From: Bugula neritina
Lineage: Eukaryota; Bryozoa; Gymnolaemata; Cheilostomatida; Bugulidae
Assembly (NCBI GenBank): GCA_964035545.1
Contig: OZ037767.1
Span: 8,608,207-8,672,206, forward strand
Length of the DNA: 64,000 nt
Direction of reading: 5' to 3'
Shown: in pieces, positions 27,322-40,100 of the stretch
How the letters are laid out: every line of letters begins with the position of its first letter
Numbering within the stretch: the stretch's first letter is position 1
Notes under the pieces: generated by a model
Told to the model about the DNA's origin: nothing
Database searches by the model: none
The model's input: the letters and a program-made list of their open reading frames with translations, nothing else
Program-made: the position numbers and the translations under genes

Positions 27322-29437
27322 CTTTACCTTTTATGACTTTGTGCGACTCTACCGACCACTGACGTCTGCTTACATCAGTTTGCTTCGCCTTCTACATATA
27401 GGTCTCCAGATATTAGTGTAATTGTTTTATTTCATGAGAAGGTATAATTTCGATTCTATTCCTGAAAATTTATTTGAAATTCAATATTTAAGTCAACATT
27501 TTTTTTCAACACCAAATTATATTATGTGGTGGTTAATAATAAGGTATATAATAGCTTATGCAATTCTTAGAAATGTTCATCCACAAGTAGGAAAATTATC
27601 TCAATCCTAGACAAAATCTAGAAGAATTTTTGAGGCAGTTGCAGCTTATTAGAGAAATTTAAAAAGCCGGTGTTCTAGATAAGAAATGTCAGTATAAAAA
27701 TGTAGATTTGCACAAAATTGTCAATTTAAACCCTAAACCAAAATTCATATAGAAAACCAATAAACTTACCACTTAGGTCTTAGATTACCGAAATTTCTAA
27801 TGCCAACATGATGATATAGAATCAGAAAGACACATAGAATATTATTTATTGTATAAGGAATAACTTTTGTTAATCTCACCTAAATAGACCTCCTTTTGCG
27901 TTCAGCAACTTGATTGTTTTAGTCTAAACTGATAGATTGTAGAAATCTATCAGCACACAATTATCATGATTATAGTACGTCTGCACCACAGCTGACTGTT
28001 GAAATGTGATGATCCACAGCAAGACTAAACACAATAGCTACAGTATATGCCATTAAATTTTTCAGCTGATATTCAAACAAGCTGAATCTCTCAGTGAAAC
28101 TGTTGCTAGTACTAACTATTATCCTTAATGCTAAGGGTGATCTGAGCTGTGCATAGAAAATGTAACTCATAAAGTAGATGTAAGAGAATCCACTAAACTC
28201 AGTAACCTATCAGCAACCAGCATCAACTGTCAGTCATGGGGAGGTTAACAACATTGGAGATGCTAGCCTTTGATTTGTTTGTTTGTCTTCAGACAGTCGA
28301 GTTATATTGTTTAGTGATGAGAAGTAAGATAATCATTAGCTTGGTGTAACTTAATATAACCATGCAGTTTATAAACTGAGTAATGTAAGCTCTGTGAAAC
28401 TGGAAACGCTTTATTCTGCATCCAATTGTTCCATTTTATTTTATACTGTTATATCAAGAAGGCAAAACTATATATATAGATATAATAAAGTGAACAGGAA
28501 AAATAAGAATATTGCTTTATATATGCTTGCACGTTTCCTAGAGTTGATTATTATTTTCATTCACCAGCGGCTCTAGTATGACTCAATTCAGACAAGATGA
28601 ATTTCAAACTAATGACTCATTGACGGTGTACATAATCTAGCATTGTGATTATTTGTGAGAACTCTCCACACATTGCGAACATTTATTGTACCAAATAAAA
28701 TTGAAAATGTAATCCTTAGAGTGAAGTCACCAACTCTCGACTATTCCCATACATGCAGTGATATAGTGAGGGCACAACTCCCATACATGCAGTGATATAG
28801 TGAGGGCACAACTCCCATACATGCAGTGATATAGTGAAGGCACGACTCCCATTCATGCAGTGACATAGTGAAGGCACGACTCCCATACATGCAATGACAT
28901 AGTGAAGGCACGACTCCCATACATGTAGTGATATAGTGGTAGCACAACTCCCATACAGCCTGCATTGTCATGGGGCGTGGTTCCCATACATTTTCTGTTG
29001 TATAGGAGATTTTGACACAGACACCTCATACATGTAGAAGTGTGGTAGGAGTGAGGGGTGCTCACTTTTTTAAGGAAACATCCCGAGCGAGGAAGCACGA
29101 GGTGGATATTTGGCTGCACCTGTTTTCGTCATGATCAACCGAAGTGGAGATCTCAATAAAATGCTGGACAATAAAATGTTACATGTGCAGGACTGGCCGT
29201 GACTTGCTGTGGTACATGCATACTATAGTTCCCGAATATTTGGAACACAACATGACACTGCAGTTACTAATGCGACTACAATCTGCAACAAATTTTATTC
29301 CCACAAAGTTTATATCCGCAATGAGAAATTAGATGCATTATATACTAAATCACATAGTAGTACATAGTAGAGAAACAAATAACCAGTGTTACTTTATACA
29401 CTAAACAACAACTAGTACATGTAACAGGGAAACCATC
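27322..29437. other. Spacer between the GPCR 5' end and FAHD2 copy A 3' end
   Basis: No gene recognised. It should hold the GPCR promoter just above 27321. The only strong structure is the 34-bp minisatellite at 28743-28946. A minus-strand TTTATT at 29294-29299 (AATAAA on the transcript) is a candidate poly(A) signal for FAHD2 copy A. Confidence 0.5.
28743..28946. repeat. 34-bp minisatellite, six copies
   Basis: Six head-to-tail units, each beginning CTCCCATACATGCAGTGA and ending GGCACA or GGCACG, with a few substitutions. A degenerate seventh unit follows at about 28947-29000. Minus-strand translation gives a repetitive peptide by chance. It is intergenic. Confidence 0.92.
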
Positions 29438-32400
29438 TTATAGGAAAGTGTTAGTAAGAGTTCCTATGTTCTGTAAGTCAATTGTAACTGTGTCTCCAGA
29501 TTGTAGATATTTTGGTGGGTTGAAACCCTTTGCGGTGCCCCCTGGTGTCCCAGTCAGTATGATATCTCCAGGTAACAGAGTGAAAAACCTGCCAAGTATT
29601 AGCAATAGTGATTATTTCTACTGAGCTTCTCGACAAGTGAAATAAAAAAACAACATGATTTTTGCAAAGATATAATTTGAAAACTGAGAGCATACAACAT
29701 CAACATAATGTACCAACTGAAGCAGGTAGAATCGTAAAAACAGCTAATATAGTATTTTATGTCAGAGTTGATTTCAAAATACACTCAAAAGTGAGCAATA
29801 AAGCTGAGAGAGAAGACAACTTACCCTGACAAGAAAGATATTATCTGAGGAATTTTAAATATCATCTGATTAGTGTTACTTTTCTGTCTCACTTCCCCAT
29901 TCACTTTAGTAGATATGTTCAGGTTGTGTACATCTTCAATCTCGTCCTGAAATTTCCAAGTATTATAATTATGCGATTCTAATTGTTTCATTTTCCAGTC
30001 AAGTACCTATTATCGCATCAAGAGCTAAGTTACAGTTTGATTAAAACACTGATCATATCATGCTAATTTATGGTTTAAGCAAAAATAATATGTTAATTTG
30101 TAATATTAATTTATGTAACTAAGCGGTAAAAGAACATAAAGTCACTAGAAATAAAATGAACAACTTTATTAATTACACACAAGGGAAGCTGCATTTTCAG
30201 TTAGTTTTACGTATGTCTTGAACACATCTATACAATAATTAGTGTTATACATATTTTTAAATATTAAGTTCAATTATGAAATATGTTAAAGTATTTGTGA
30301 TCAATGTTGTAGTGATGAGTTTACCCAGTGGTCCCCGTGGCGTAATGGTTAGCAAACTTGCTTGCAAGCCAGAAGTCTCGGATTCGATTCCCAGTGGGGG
30401 CAGTTATTTTTCAAATTTGTGTCTCCAAAGTCACACACTTACATACCTTAGTTACGATGTCACTGGATAAAGGACAGAAGTTGTCTAAAGATTTGGACAG
30501 CAGAAACTGAGCAGCATTCTTTGTACGGCCCATAAGATCACGAGCTGACACATCATTGGCTGCTATGTACCCAAATACGTATTCCATTGCATTCTCTTCC
30601 TAAACAAAACACACGACTATCTGTTGATGCGGAATAAAGTTGTTAGCTTTATTTTTGTACTTATGGTGACATTTACCTGCCATAATGCGGAGAGTTGCTT
30701 TCCCTGGTCACAGGCAATATCTTATAATAAAGTATATATCATATGTCTAATTTTGCAACTTGAAATTTAGGTAACTCACAAAATGACAAATTTAAATCTT
30801 TTTACATTTCATAAAGCAGTTTTGTAATGCCATATTTCATTATTTAACTTCAATTATTGGCTAGATTATATTATATTAATGGTTTTATCAATTTTAAAGA
30901 CACTTATGTATTTATTTTAACCTTACTGAGCATGCTATAATAATAGGTACAACAAAAAAAGACACCAGATTTGTTGGTTTAATGCAGTTATTCGTAATTG
31001 CATTTAGTATGTTTGACTGAAAGTGAAACTGATTTCATATAAAATATAGCAGTTTTGTTGCATTAACTGCTGCTATAAGTTTATAAGTTTGTCACTTGTA
31101 CCATACCATGTAGATTTGACATTTTGAAAAACGAATAATTATCAAATATTTGCAAGAAATTTAAGTTAACTATCGTTTAAATTTCATGTTATTCGTTTCA
31201 GCGACACACAACAGAAGCTAAAGATGTCTGGGCATTGTGTGATTGAAGTTTAAAAACTTCAACTATATAGCAGTTTGAGAAATAATCAAAATTTTAGTTG
31301 TAAGAAATATACATAATTAAAATCATAGTTTAATTGATAATTAGATATAAGCAAGCATCTTCTCATGTTGATCAATAATCACTTAACTTAGTTACTAAAT
31401 TGTTACTTGAAGACTTTGCTTAAATCTCCTCCGTGATATCAGTACTTTGTATGGCAAAATCGAAATAAAGTTATTATATGAATATATACTGTATAACTAT
31501 AAGACTGACAGTCTCGGAGCCTCTTCTACTGGCAGAAAGTATATATGAATACCAGCTGTTAGTGTGCGCAATAATAAACCAACCAAACAGTGGCCATCCT
31601 TCAAAGAACCTCTAGTACAATAGAATAATTAATAAACTCTTTAGTCTACCACTTTCACATTTCTGTATCGCAATATGACGAGTGTTTGTAACAAGAGAAC
31701 TAGGGCTAAACAGAAGTTGAAGGTACCAGTACCAGTATATAATATATATAACCATGTGTTACCTTCACATTCCTGGCTTTCTTGGCGACCACAACGGCTA
31801 ACTCACACTCGTAGTCTAAACACTGAAATGAAACCACTGTTGGTGTATATCTATACTTGGCAATAAACAATAATATAATCAAAACATGTACATGGCAAAT
31901 TAATATGACTTTTAGAAGCTGTCCTTTTGGTAAAACTATAAAATATTTATAATAATAATGTTGGGGGTAATAGTGTGTAAATACTAGCTTAAAACTTGAC
32001 ATCTCAGTAGTCTCAAAGATCTGACAAAGTTTGAAAATGATCTTTTGTTGCAAAAAGGAAAGACACTATCTGACAAATTAAAAGACTGAACATATATCAG
32101 ATTGTTCATGAAGAAAATAAGTTTTTATAAATACAGCATTCTTCACATGCAGTTTTCAAACATTTAAGCAAACAGCAAAACCTTTATCCATATGTTTCAA
32201 TTCTTAAGCTTCAAATACAAATTAACATATTTTTCTTACAAATAATGAGGCTTTAACTTTTTATACAATAATATGTAATGTTTTTTACAGACTCACAACA
32301 CCGACCTTGGTGGCTGAGGGTATAGGGATCTCTCCGGATGTTGTCACACAAGAGGAGAACTTAGCACACAGTACGACTGGATTTGTAGGTATTTCCTCCT

Positions 32401-34125
32401 TGACTTCTACACAATGATCTTTGTAATTCAGACCAACGACAATAATCTATAAATATAAGTGCACATCATAGCTTCTTTATACCTAGTATCTCTTTATGGC
32501 ATAAAACACATCTTTCTATAATATATCTCTATAGCATGGCCTGTGCTCTTGAGTTAAAACTAATACTCTCTTAATTTAAACATAAATATAGAATAGTTAA
32601 AAAAATTCATCCAAGAAAAATTGCTTTCACAACCTATAAAAATTACACTGCTAAAATATTGGCCAGCTGTTCCTGTAAAATTACTCATTGCAAGAATATT
32701 ATTGATGTTATTTGCGATGCAATACAATGTAGTGTAATCCTTTTCAATGCAATACAATATCCGCAATACAATAATACAATTTCGCATAACACAACACACA
32801 TTCCTGTGATTATGTGAAATAAAGGCAAAGCCTTCATGTCTGATAGACATTCAAGACTGAAAGCAACATGACTAAACTCATAGCTAGATGCCTAAGACAT
32901 CAATGTTTAAATTGAAGATATCATGCATTGTCATCCATACAACACAATATAATATACAACCACATGATGCAGCAGGTTGCTATAGAATGCAATATCACAC
33001 TTAACATAATATAATATAACACTTAACATAATACAATGTCATTCAATATAATATAATATCACATAATACTTAATGTAATATAACACAACATGATACAATA
33101 ACACAACATTAAACAATATACAGTGTAACACAACATAATATAAAATCAAAAAATACAATAAAACAAAACATAATACAATATCACACAATATAATATACTT
33201 GGATGCAACACAACATATTACAATATAATAAAATGCAAAGAAATATTACTCATACTTTGCCAGGTTTAGTGATTGGTGGAAGGAGAGTAACATCATTTAC
33301 GGATATCTTTTCTGCTGCAGAATCTAGACATCTACAATACCACCACATTATATGTGCTATTCACCAGTGTTTCAACATCAATACAAGCCATCCCTAACCA
33401 CTAGCTAAGATACTACACATAAAACAAGTTCTAAGTCGTAACCAATTTAGCCAAAGTTTCTGAGAGCATTATAAACTAAAAAGGAACAGACTTTTTGTAA
33501 ACTTTCTAACGTTGTCTTTTGGCTCTAAATTATTATGGATTTCAAGTGTAACAAAATAAACTGTATTAAATGGCATCAGGGTAGTAAGTACTGACAACTC
33601 CAGAAGTCTGGTCCTTGCTGTTGATGGTCTGCTATATAGTCAGGGGAAAACAAATAGTCAGCTGGGAAATCAATTGGCCCAGGAAGTTGACATGTGATCT
33701 CTATAAGTTGAAGTCTTTGTGAATTCCCAATGATAATATATTTTAAACTAGACTTTTAAAACAAAAATGGTGACTATAACTTAAACTGAATTTTTAAAAA
33801 TAGAATAGGCCTATTAGAAAGCTCTAAAGTCGGAGTCATGACTCCGAGAATACAAAAAGAGAATATTGAAAAATTATAATAGATGAGTCATGACAAACCT
33901 AGCAGCCTCGGTCAGCAACTTTTTATGGTCCAAGCACAAAGCAGAGCAGACGTCAGTTGGTAAATCTGGAGAGAAATCATTCAGGTTTAAAATATTTGAG
34001 TTGTCTACTCTCACTCCTATGCTGCGCCTACCGGCCTGACTGAACTGTAGAATATGCATCTTCCTTCTGCACACTGAGTACGCACAACTTCTATCAGATA
34101 ACAGCGAGGTTAGTTTAAATAGCAT
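29438..34125 (-). CDS. FAHD2-type fumarylacetoacetate hydrolase domain protein, copy A, 7 exons
   Basis: Exons in transcript order: 33899-34125, 33256-33331, 32306-32446, 31763-31822, 30447-30599, 29825-29946, 29438-29588; 309 aa in one frame. Similarity to human FAHD2A/B is clear along the whole length: GLNYKDHC, LDYECELAVVVAKKARNVK (two metal-ligand-type Glu), FGYIAANDVSARD (ligand-type Asp), [45 protein letters not shown]. Family members bind Mg2+ or Mn2+ and hydrolyse or decarboxylate acyl-pyruvate-like substrates; FAHD2's own substrate is not settled. An N-terminal extension of 22 residues with basic and hydroxylated residues precedes the conserved MHILQFSQ start, and could be a mitochondrial leader. 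The middle exons are clearly diverged from copies B and C. Donors GTTTGT and GTCGGT are weak, but phase supports them. Confidence 0.9.
30331..30402 (+). tRNA. tRNA-like sequence with GCA anticodon position (copy 2)
   Basis: A 72-nt sequence in FAHD2 copy A between exons 5 and 6. The acceptor stem is almost perfect (GTCCCCG with TGGGGGC), the D-loop reads GGTTAGC, and the T-loop is TTCGATT with one damaged T-stem pair. The anticodon position reads GCA. The anticodon arm TTGCTTGCAAGCC is identical to that of the copy at 23212-23282 and does not form a normal stem. Flanks share 15 bp upstream with that copy. Likely a member of a dispersed tRNA-derived family. Confidence 0.45.
32920..33240. repeat. 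Degenerate AATATAATACAACAC-type low-complexity tract
   Basis: Short words such as CAATATAATATAACAC recur in altered order for about 320 bp in FAHD2 copy A intron 2. Nothing coding is seen. Confidence 0.65.
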
Positions 34126-34694
34126 CTAACTACAGGTGCTGGTTGGCAGGTCTTTACTTCTAATTGATAGATGCAGGAAGACTTGAATTTGCTGGTACTT
34201 AATATGCCACATGCATCATAACTTATAAGCCTTTTATTCTAGTTACAAACTTGATGTGGCAAAGAGTGAGTTGTAAAATGACCAACGGCATTTAGAACAT
34301 CCAGGATTGTACTATATTCTATGCTATATATGTAGTTACAACAGTTACTATATATATAATCAAATAGTTTACTGAAGTTTACTGGTAACTGATTAAGTAT
34401 ATGGACTTATATAAAATTGAAATTAGCTTTAAAAATTTCATGAAATTAGTTATAGCGCGTGTGCTGTAAAATTCTAAGCTTAAAGAAGAAATCTTTTAGA
34501 CACACAAGCTTATGTCAACAAAAGAAGTGTTTTGAAAATTTTCAAGCAGACCGCCAACAAATATTTAATGTAGACAAATGCAAAAAATTATGTTTTTGAC
34601 ATATTAGGATGTACCATCATTTTTATTTACAACAGTATCAAAGTATGGAGATAATTTAACTAGAATGATTTCTAAATTAACTCAAATAAGTTCT

Positions 34695-34810
34695 GTGAGT
34701 TGTCTACTCAAGACTTAGGAACTGTATTGAGTGCCATTTCTCCTGCTGATTTCATTGGTTGATGAGTTGATTTTGAAACTCATTAAAGTTCTGAGGCAGG
34801 AACCTTGCCA
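34695..34810. repeat. Duplicated spacer block (first copy)
   Basis: Closely similar to about 43196-43325, including GTATTGAGTGCCATTTCTCC and ACCTTGCCAGACTTTTACAC. It shows that the tandem duplication creating the FAHD2 cluster included noncoding DNA upstream of the genes. Confidence 0.8.
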
Positions 34811-35995
34811 GACTTTTACACAATATTGAAAAAGTTATAAATAGGTGTTGCATACAAATTATTGCTTAACGTAGAAATTAATCATAATATATAGCCTAAA
34901 GTAATCTCAACTAGGATAAGAAAGTATGTCCCACAACTGAACAACAAAATGACTAGAAAATGAGAAGCTATAACTTTTAGGGTTTTTCTCAGACAGCATT
35001 CTGATTCAACATGCTATACAATGTTTTGTAACTTAGAAGATACTTCCAACTAACTGTGAGAAGAGCTGCTTTGTATATAAACTACACCATCACCAGCTAT
35101 AACACACTGCATATGGTATGAAGTGCTAAAAATAAATAAACTACTAGAATACATTATGCAGACTACTAAGTAGTGTTATTGTAATTACTATATTTGATTT
35201 TAATATGCAACAAGAAAATTCATAACATGAAGACTACTTACAGTAGTGGTTAGTTGTGCTGGGCAGCTGGATAGCTTTTGTTGATAACTAGACACTTTCT
35301 ACTGTGACACTGCAGGCAGGGTAATCCTTGGGTCTCCTTAATTATTACATAACCCTTTTCAGTTTACATCTATTTATTTTCAAAGTTGAATTAACTTTTA
35401 AGTTATATTATTTGTATAGTCAACAACTGACACTTTATGGCATGCTTAGTTGGGAGTCTTGCTTATTTAATTCCGGAAAATGTTAAGAAGCCATAGCATG
35501 GTAATTATGTATGTATGTTGCTGTGTGGAAACTAATATTTATACTGTACCTAAATGAACTCCTAAGTTGAAAAGATAGAAATAGTACTGTACTTTTTATA
35601 TTGAACTATTATTGTATCCATGGTACATATTATGTAACTTGTTTGTTTTATAGGAAGATTTATGCCCCTTAGATCGCAGGCTAACCACATGCACACAGGA
35701 GTTATGCCCACGCTGCTAAGATATTGCTAGCAATACTGTTAGTCTAAATATTAGTTAGCAAGGCTTTGCTATCTTCCTCCAGCTACATGCTATTTTAATA
35801 TTATAATGGGAATTTTCAAAAATAACGATCATTTAATTTAAGTTTCAACACTTATTTTATTTTAACACAAATATGCATCAAAGTCTAATATGGAATGACA
35901 TTAATGAGCAAAAACTATTTAATTATTTGACAGCTACTTACACTGTATTGCCGTTGATTATAATTGAAAACCTGGTTTGAAATAGAGAGAGACAG

Positions 35996-36269
35996 CATGC
36001 ATGTGTCAGAGAGTAGCTGCATGTGTCAGATAGTAACTGCATGTGTCAGAGAGTAGCTGCATGTGTCAGAGAGTAGCTGCATGTGTCAGAGAGTAGCTGC
36101 ATGTGTCAGAGAGTAGCTGCATGTGTCAGAGAGTAGCTGCATGTGTCAGAGAGTAGCTGCATGTGCCAGAGAGTAGCTGCATGTGTCAGAGAGTAGCTGC
36201 ATGTGTCAGAGAGTAGCTGCATGTGTCAGAGAGTAGCTGCATGTGTCAGAGAGTAGCTGCATGTGTCAG
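35996..36269. repeat. 20-bp minisatellite, about 13-14 copies
   Basis: Head-to-tail GCATGTGTCAGAGAGTAGCT units, nearly perfect after the first two. Such low divergence means recent expansion or ongoing homogenisation. It is unique to the A-B spacer; the B-C spacer lacks it. Confidence 0.95.
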
Positions 36270-36594
36270 GAAACTGGTGTGTATGCTAGACTGGTTCTTC
36301 ATAAAAGTTAAGGTAAATATTTTGGTTCTTTATGTATTTACTTTTTTGACTAGACTCCAACCAACACATAGACAGTGCTTTTAGTCACAATGTGGACTAT
36401 TTAGGGATATTGAAAGTCAGTTTAGAATTTCTCTCTATGGCACATAGAAAGATATATAATGTGCATATAATAGCTATAAAGAACTATATAAACTCATATG
36501 TGGTTAGCAGCTAAGGTAAACCATGGAATGACTTCTAGATAATCATTGCACTGATTGAGAGTTTTGTTGGACAGTTTCTCTACTAGAAAAACTC

Positions 36595-36860
36595 TTGTTA
36601 AACTAACAGCAGCTCATAATACATTAGCCTGATAATTCTGACAGTATTCTAAACATATACAACTTTGAATAAAATTTACCATTATTCTTGATCTGCAACT
36701 CAAGACATTTAGTATGAATGCAAAAATTAATCAATAGGTTGCTTCACTAATGGAAGCAAAACATACTTGAACCTGAAGAAATTATTAGTCTAAGAGGGTT
36801 GAAAAAATTTTTAAGTTTTTATAAATACACAAGTGTTCGCTTCAAATAGCATTTTACATC
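36595..36860. repeat. Duplicated spacer block (second segment)
   Basis: Similar to about 43395-43690 in the same order and orientation, including AACAGCAGCTCATAA, GAAATTATTAGTCTAAGA and CTTCAAATAGCATTTTAC. This is the sequence just downstream of the FAHD2 copy B gene; the counterpart lies just downstream of copy C. Confidence 0.8.
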
Positions 36861-37108
36861 TACTTTGGCTGTCATTTGCTGAACCAATTCTCAGAACTTT
36901 TATAAATTTATAATTATAAAGGTGTCTAAATGCTGGTATTAAACACTAAGCTAAAGTCGAAAGGTATGAGAATACAAATACAGTAATATTCTTTATTTAG
37001 TTTGAACTAACAAGCTAAAGTAAGACAATGCCATATTGCTATGGGACCTGCACATGCCTTAACTCCACACAGTAACTGGTACATATATCAGCGAAACCAG
37101 CATGTATC

Positions 37109-40100
37109 TTATAAGAAAGTGTTAGTAAGAGTTCCTATGTTCTGTAAGTCAATTGTAACTGTGTCTCCAGGTTGTAGATATTTTGGTGGATTGAAACCCA
37201 TTCCAGTGCCCCCTGGTGTCCCGGTCAGTATGATATCCCCAGGTGACAGAGTAAAAAACCTACCAAGTTAAAAAAATATGAAGTAGAGAGCAGATAACTC
37301 AAGAGAGAAAGGTGACAACAAAATTGTAAATCTTACAGCAAATGGAGTTATTTAGCTGATAAAACAGTAGCATTATGAGAGCTTATTCCTGAATATTTCA
37401 AGTGTACTAAGGGAAGACAACTTACCCTGACAAGTAAGATATTAGCTGTGGAATTCTAAATACCAGTTGATTAGTGTTACTGTTCTGTCTAACTTCCCCA
37501 TTCACTTTAGTGGATATGTTCAGGTTGTGTACATCTTCAATCTCGTCCTGAAATTCATAAACTTATCCATCAAAATGATTTTCATTAAATTTTTACTTTA
37601 AACATTGCTAAACTGAAAAAACATTAAAAAACTTAGCAATTCTCAAAAATACTGTCATAAAAAATCTATTTTCTCTTAAACTATAAATCGTCTAAGATCT
37701 AAACTGTGTGTGCTCAATTCTCTGTAATCCATAAAATAAAATGAAACTAAAAATATTTACCTTAGTTACAATGTCACTGAATAAAGGGCAGAAGTTGTCC
37801 ATAGATTTGGCTAATAGGAACTGACTACCATTTTTAGTAGCACTGAAAATGTCGCCGGCTGTAAGATCATTGGCTACGGTGTACCCAAACACATGCTCCA
37901 TAGCATCAACCTCCTGTATTATCAGACAATAAACAGTTTGACTACATGTTGAAACGTTTATTTTATGCATAATAAAAATGTAAATCTATTAACGATAATT
38001 TACCAAATTTTGAAATAAATTTGTGTGTTTTTTTTATAGTATACAAGGTATAGCTTCTAATTTAGAGAGTTTATAACCGCAGGTAAACATGATGACTCTG
38101 CTTACAAAACTATAAAAAAACTGATGGACTAGAAAGAATTAGCAAAAAGTAAAGTTTTACTTTCAGAAAAAGGATTGAAATAAATATAGTCAAGATATAA
38201 ACATGCTTAAATAAAACAATACCTTTACATTTCTTGCTTCCTTAGATATAACAACTACCAGTTCACACTCATAGTCTAACCCCTGAAAGTTTACAGAAAC
38301 TAGACATAGAGTGCTAACAGTGATATTTGATAATACACAAAACTTCACTATATACTGAGTAGCACATGCTCAACTTTGCCCTTTCCCACATCTTGTCTAA
38401 ACAAATAGTAGACACCATGAATAGGTGCACTTGTTAGTTTAAAATTTTCTGCAGTATTAGCCAACAACTTGCATACACAACTCAAATAGTTGAGGTTCTA
38501 CAATCTACAGCAAAAGATTAAGTGATGAAACAATCCATGACTCTGTGTTATGTTTTAAACTAGAGTTTGAAGTTGGACTAATATTTTTATAGTAACTTTG
38601 ATATTCATCAACTTTAATGCATATAAATAAGTCTCATAAGACAAGTTTTGAAACAGTTTCATGGAGATTTCCTCCTTATTTAGGCGCGAAAAACATGAAA
38701 CTACAAAAAAAAAAATCAAAATTTGACTCACTATAATTTATAATGCTGGAAATTTGTTTTAACCAATAGAGGGGTTTCAAACATCCCTCTAGGGGATTTG
38801 TATTTTAAAGTTGTCTCCCCCTACAGGGATTGGGGGCAGTCTCGATGATATTTAGAAGGCCCATAAAATAAGTAGAAATGTAAGGTTTGAGTGAAGACTA
38901 CTACTAGTATAAGTTTCATTTTTTCTGAGATTAATATTTTGGCATAAGTACACATATGAGCAGTTTCAGAATTTTTTTAAAAAATTTTGTTAATGATAAA
39001 TGGCACAAAAACAAAACTTCAAAGCATATTTGTGGTTTTGGTTAGTGAGCAAATCTGAAGCTGGCAGCTGTCATTATCATTTGCTTTGCTGACTGTAACC
39101 AGTCTGTTTAGAGCTGCTAACCTTTCAACTCTTAGAACAATAATAACATGCTCGTACACAGTATAGCTGCACTAGTGGGCTCTGTCTTACTGAACTCCAA
39201 ATGCTCCAAATTATGGGTTGGAACACATGCCTGTACGTTTATGAAGGCACTGGCTCATTTGTATTGACATGTTCACGTACTTACACACCTATACTATGAA
39301 AATAACTAAGCCACCCTACTATCTAATATTTCTATATATCAAAAAAATTATTATAAATATAAAGATATGTATTAAAATAGATAGATTAAATTTGTAATTT
39401 CAAACAACATCTTATCTAAAAATGCCAAACACTGTATAACTATATATATGTTTTAAAAGCATTTGTTTACATGGCATGCCTGCAAGTCAACGAAAATATT
39501 TAGAGAACAGTAAAAAGAAGCATATAAATTTCAGAATAGTTTCTTTTTTTCTGAGATGAATATTTTGGAAATGTCCCACAATTCAACATTTAAATAAAGT
39601 CTGTAAAAGAATTTTTCACAGTGTATTTTCAATGAAGAATTATTCTTGCAAGCTGGTTTTCGTTTGTTCTGGCATGCCATTTTACAGTGGTCTAGTTAAC
39701 TAGGTCAAAGTTCATTGAGGTGGACATGTTTTATTAACCTCCGTGTGTTGATGAAATACTATCATTGGATTTAGAGCTTCTCTAAGCAACTTCACAGTCT
39801 GATTAAATATCTGCGATACCTGCCTAGTAGACAATCCAAACTTAGAAAATTAATATACTAAATCCTTGTATTACATGTATGGATGAAAAATAATGCAACA
39901 AATTGGCTAAAGCATGTTCAAGTAATGTGAAAAACTCGAAATATAAATGAGTCAAACTAGAGCTAGTCAAGTGTGTGGTGTTTTTGGCCGATTTATATGT
40001 GTTGTTTAATCAGCTTATTATGTAGGGATGTAATCCTATATAATGTAAATTAAGTTAGACAGCTAAAGTTGGACAGTTCTCATTGGGCACTTTCTTGAAC

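Larger units (their letters stand above)
34126..37108. other. Spacer between FAHD2 copies A and B
   Basis: No gene recognised. It contains the copy A promoter region, a 20-bp minisatellite at 35996-36269, and two blocks (about 34695-34810 and 36595-36860) that reappear in the B-C spacer. A minus-strand AATAAA (36992-36997 on the plus strand as TTTATT) lies 112 bp past the copy B stop and matches an equivalent signal at copy C. Confidence 0.55.

Noticed and set aside
28743-28946. CRISPR-like array
   Set aside because: The 34-bp units are directly contiguous with no unique spacers, and the DNA is clearly eukaryotic.
28741-29119. Possible repetitive secreted peptide gene on the minus strand
   Set aside because: The frames follow the 34-bp minisatellite, whose length is not a multiple of three, so successive units change frame. 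There is no supporting context.
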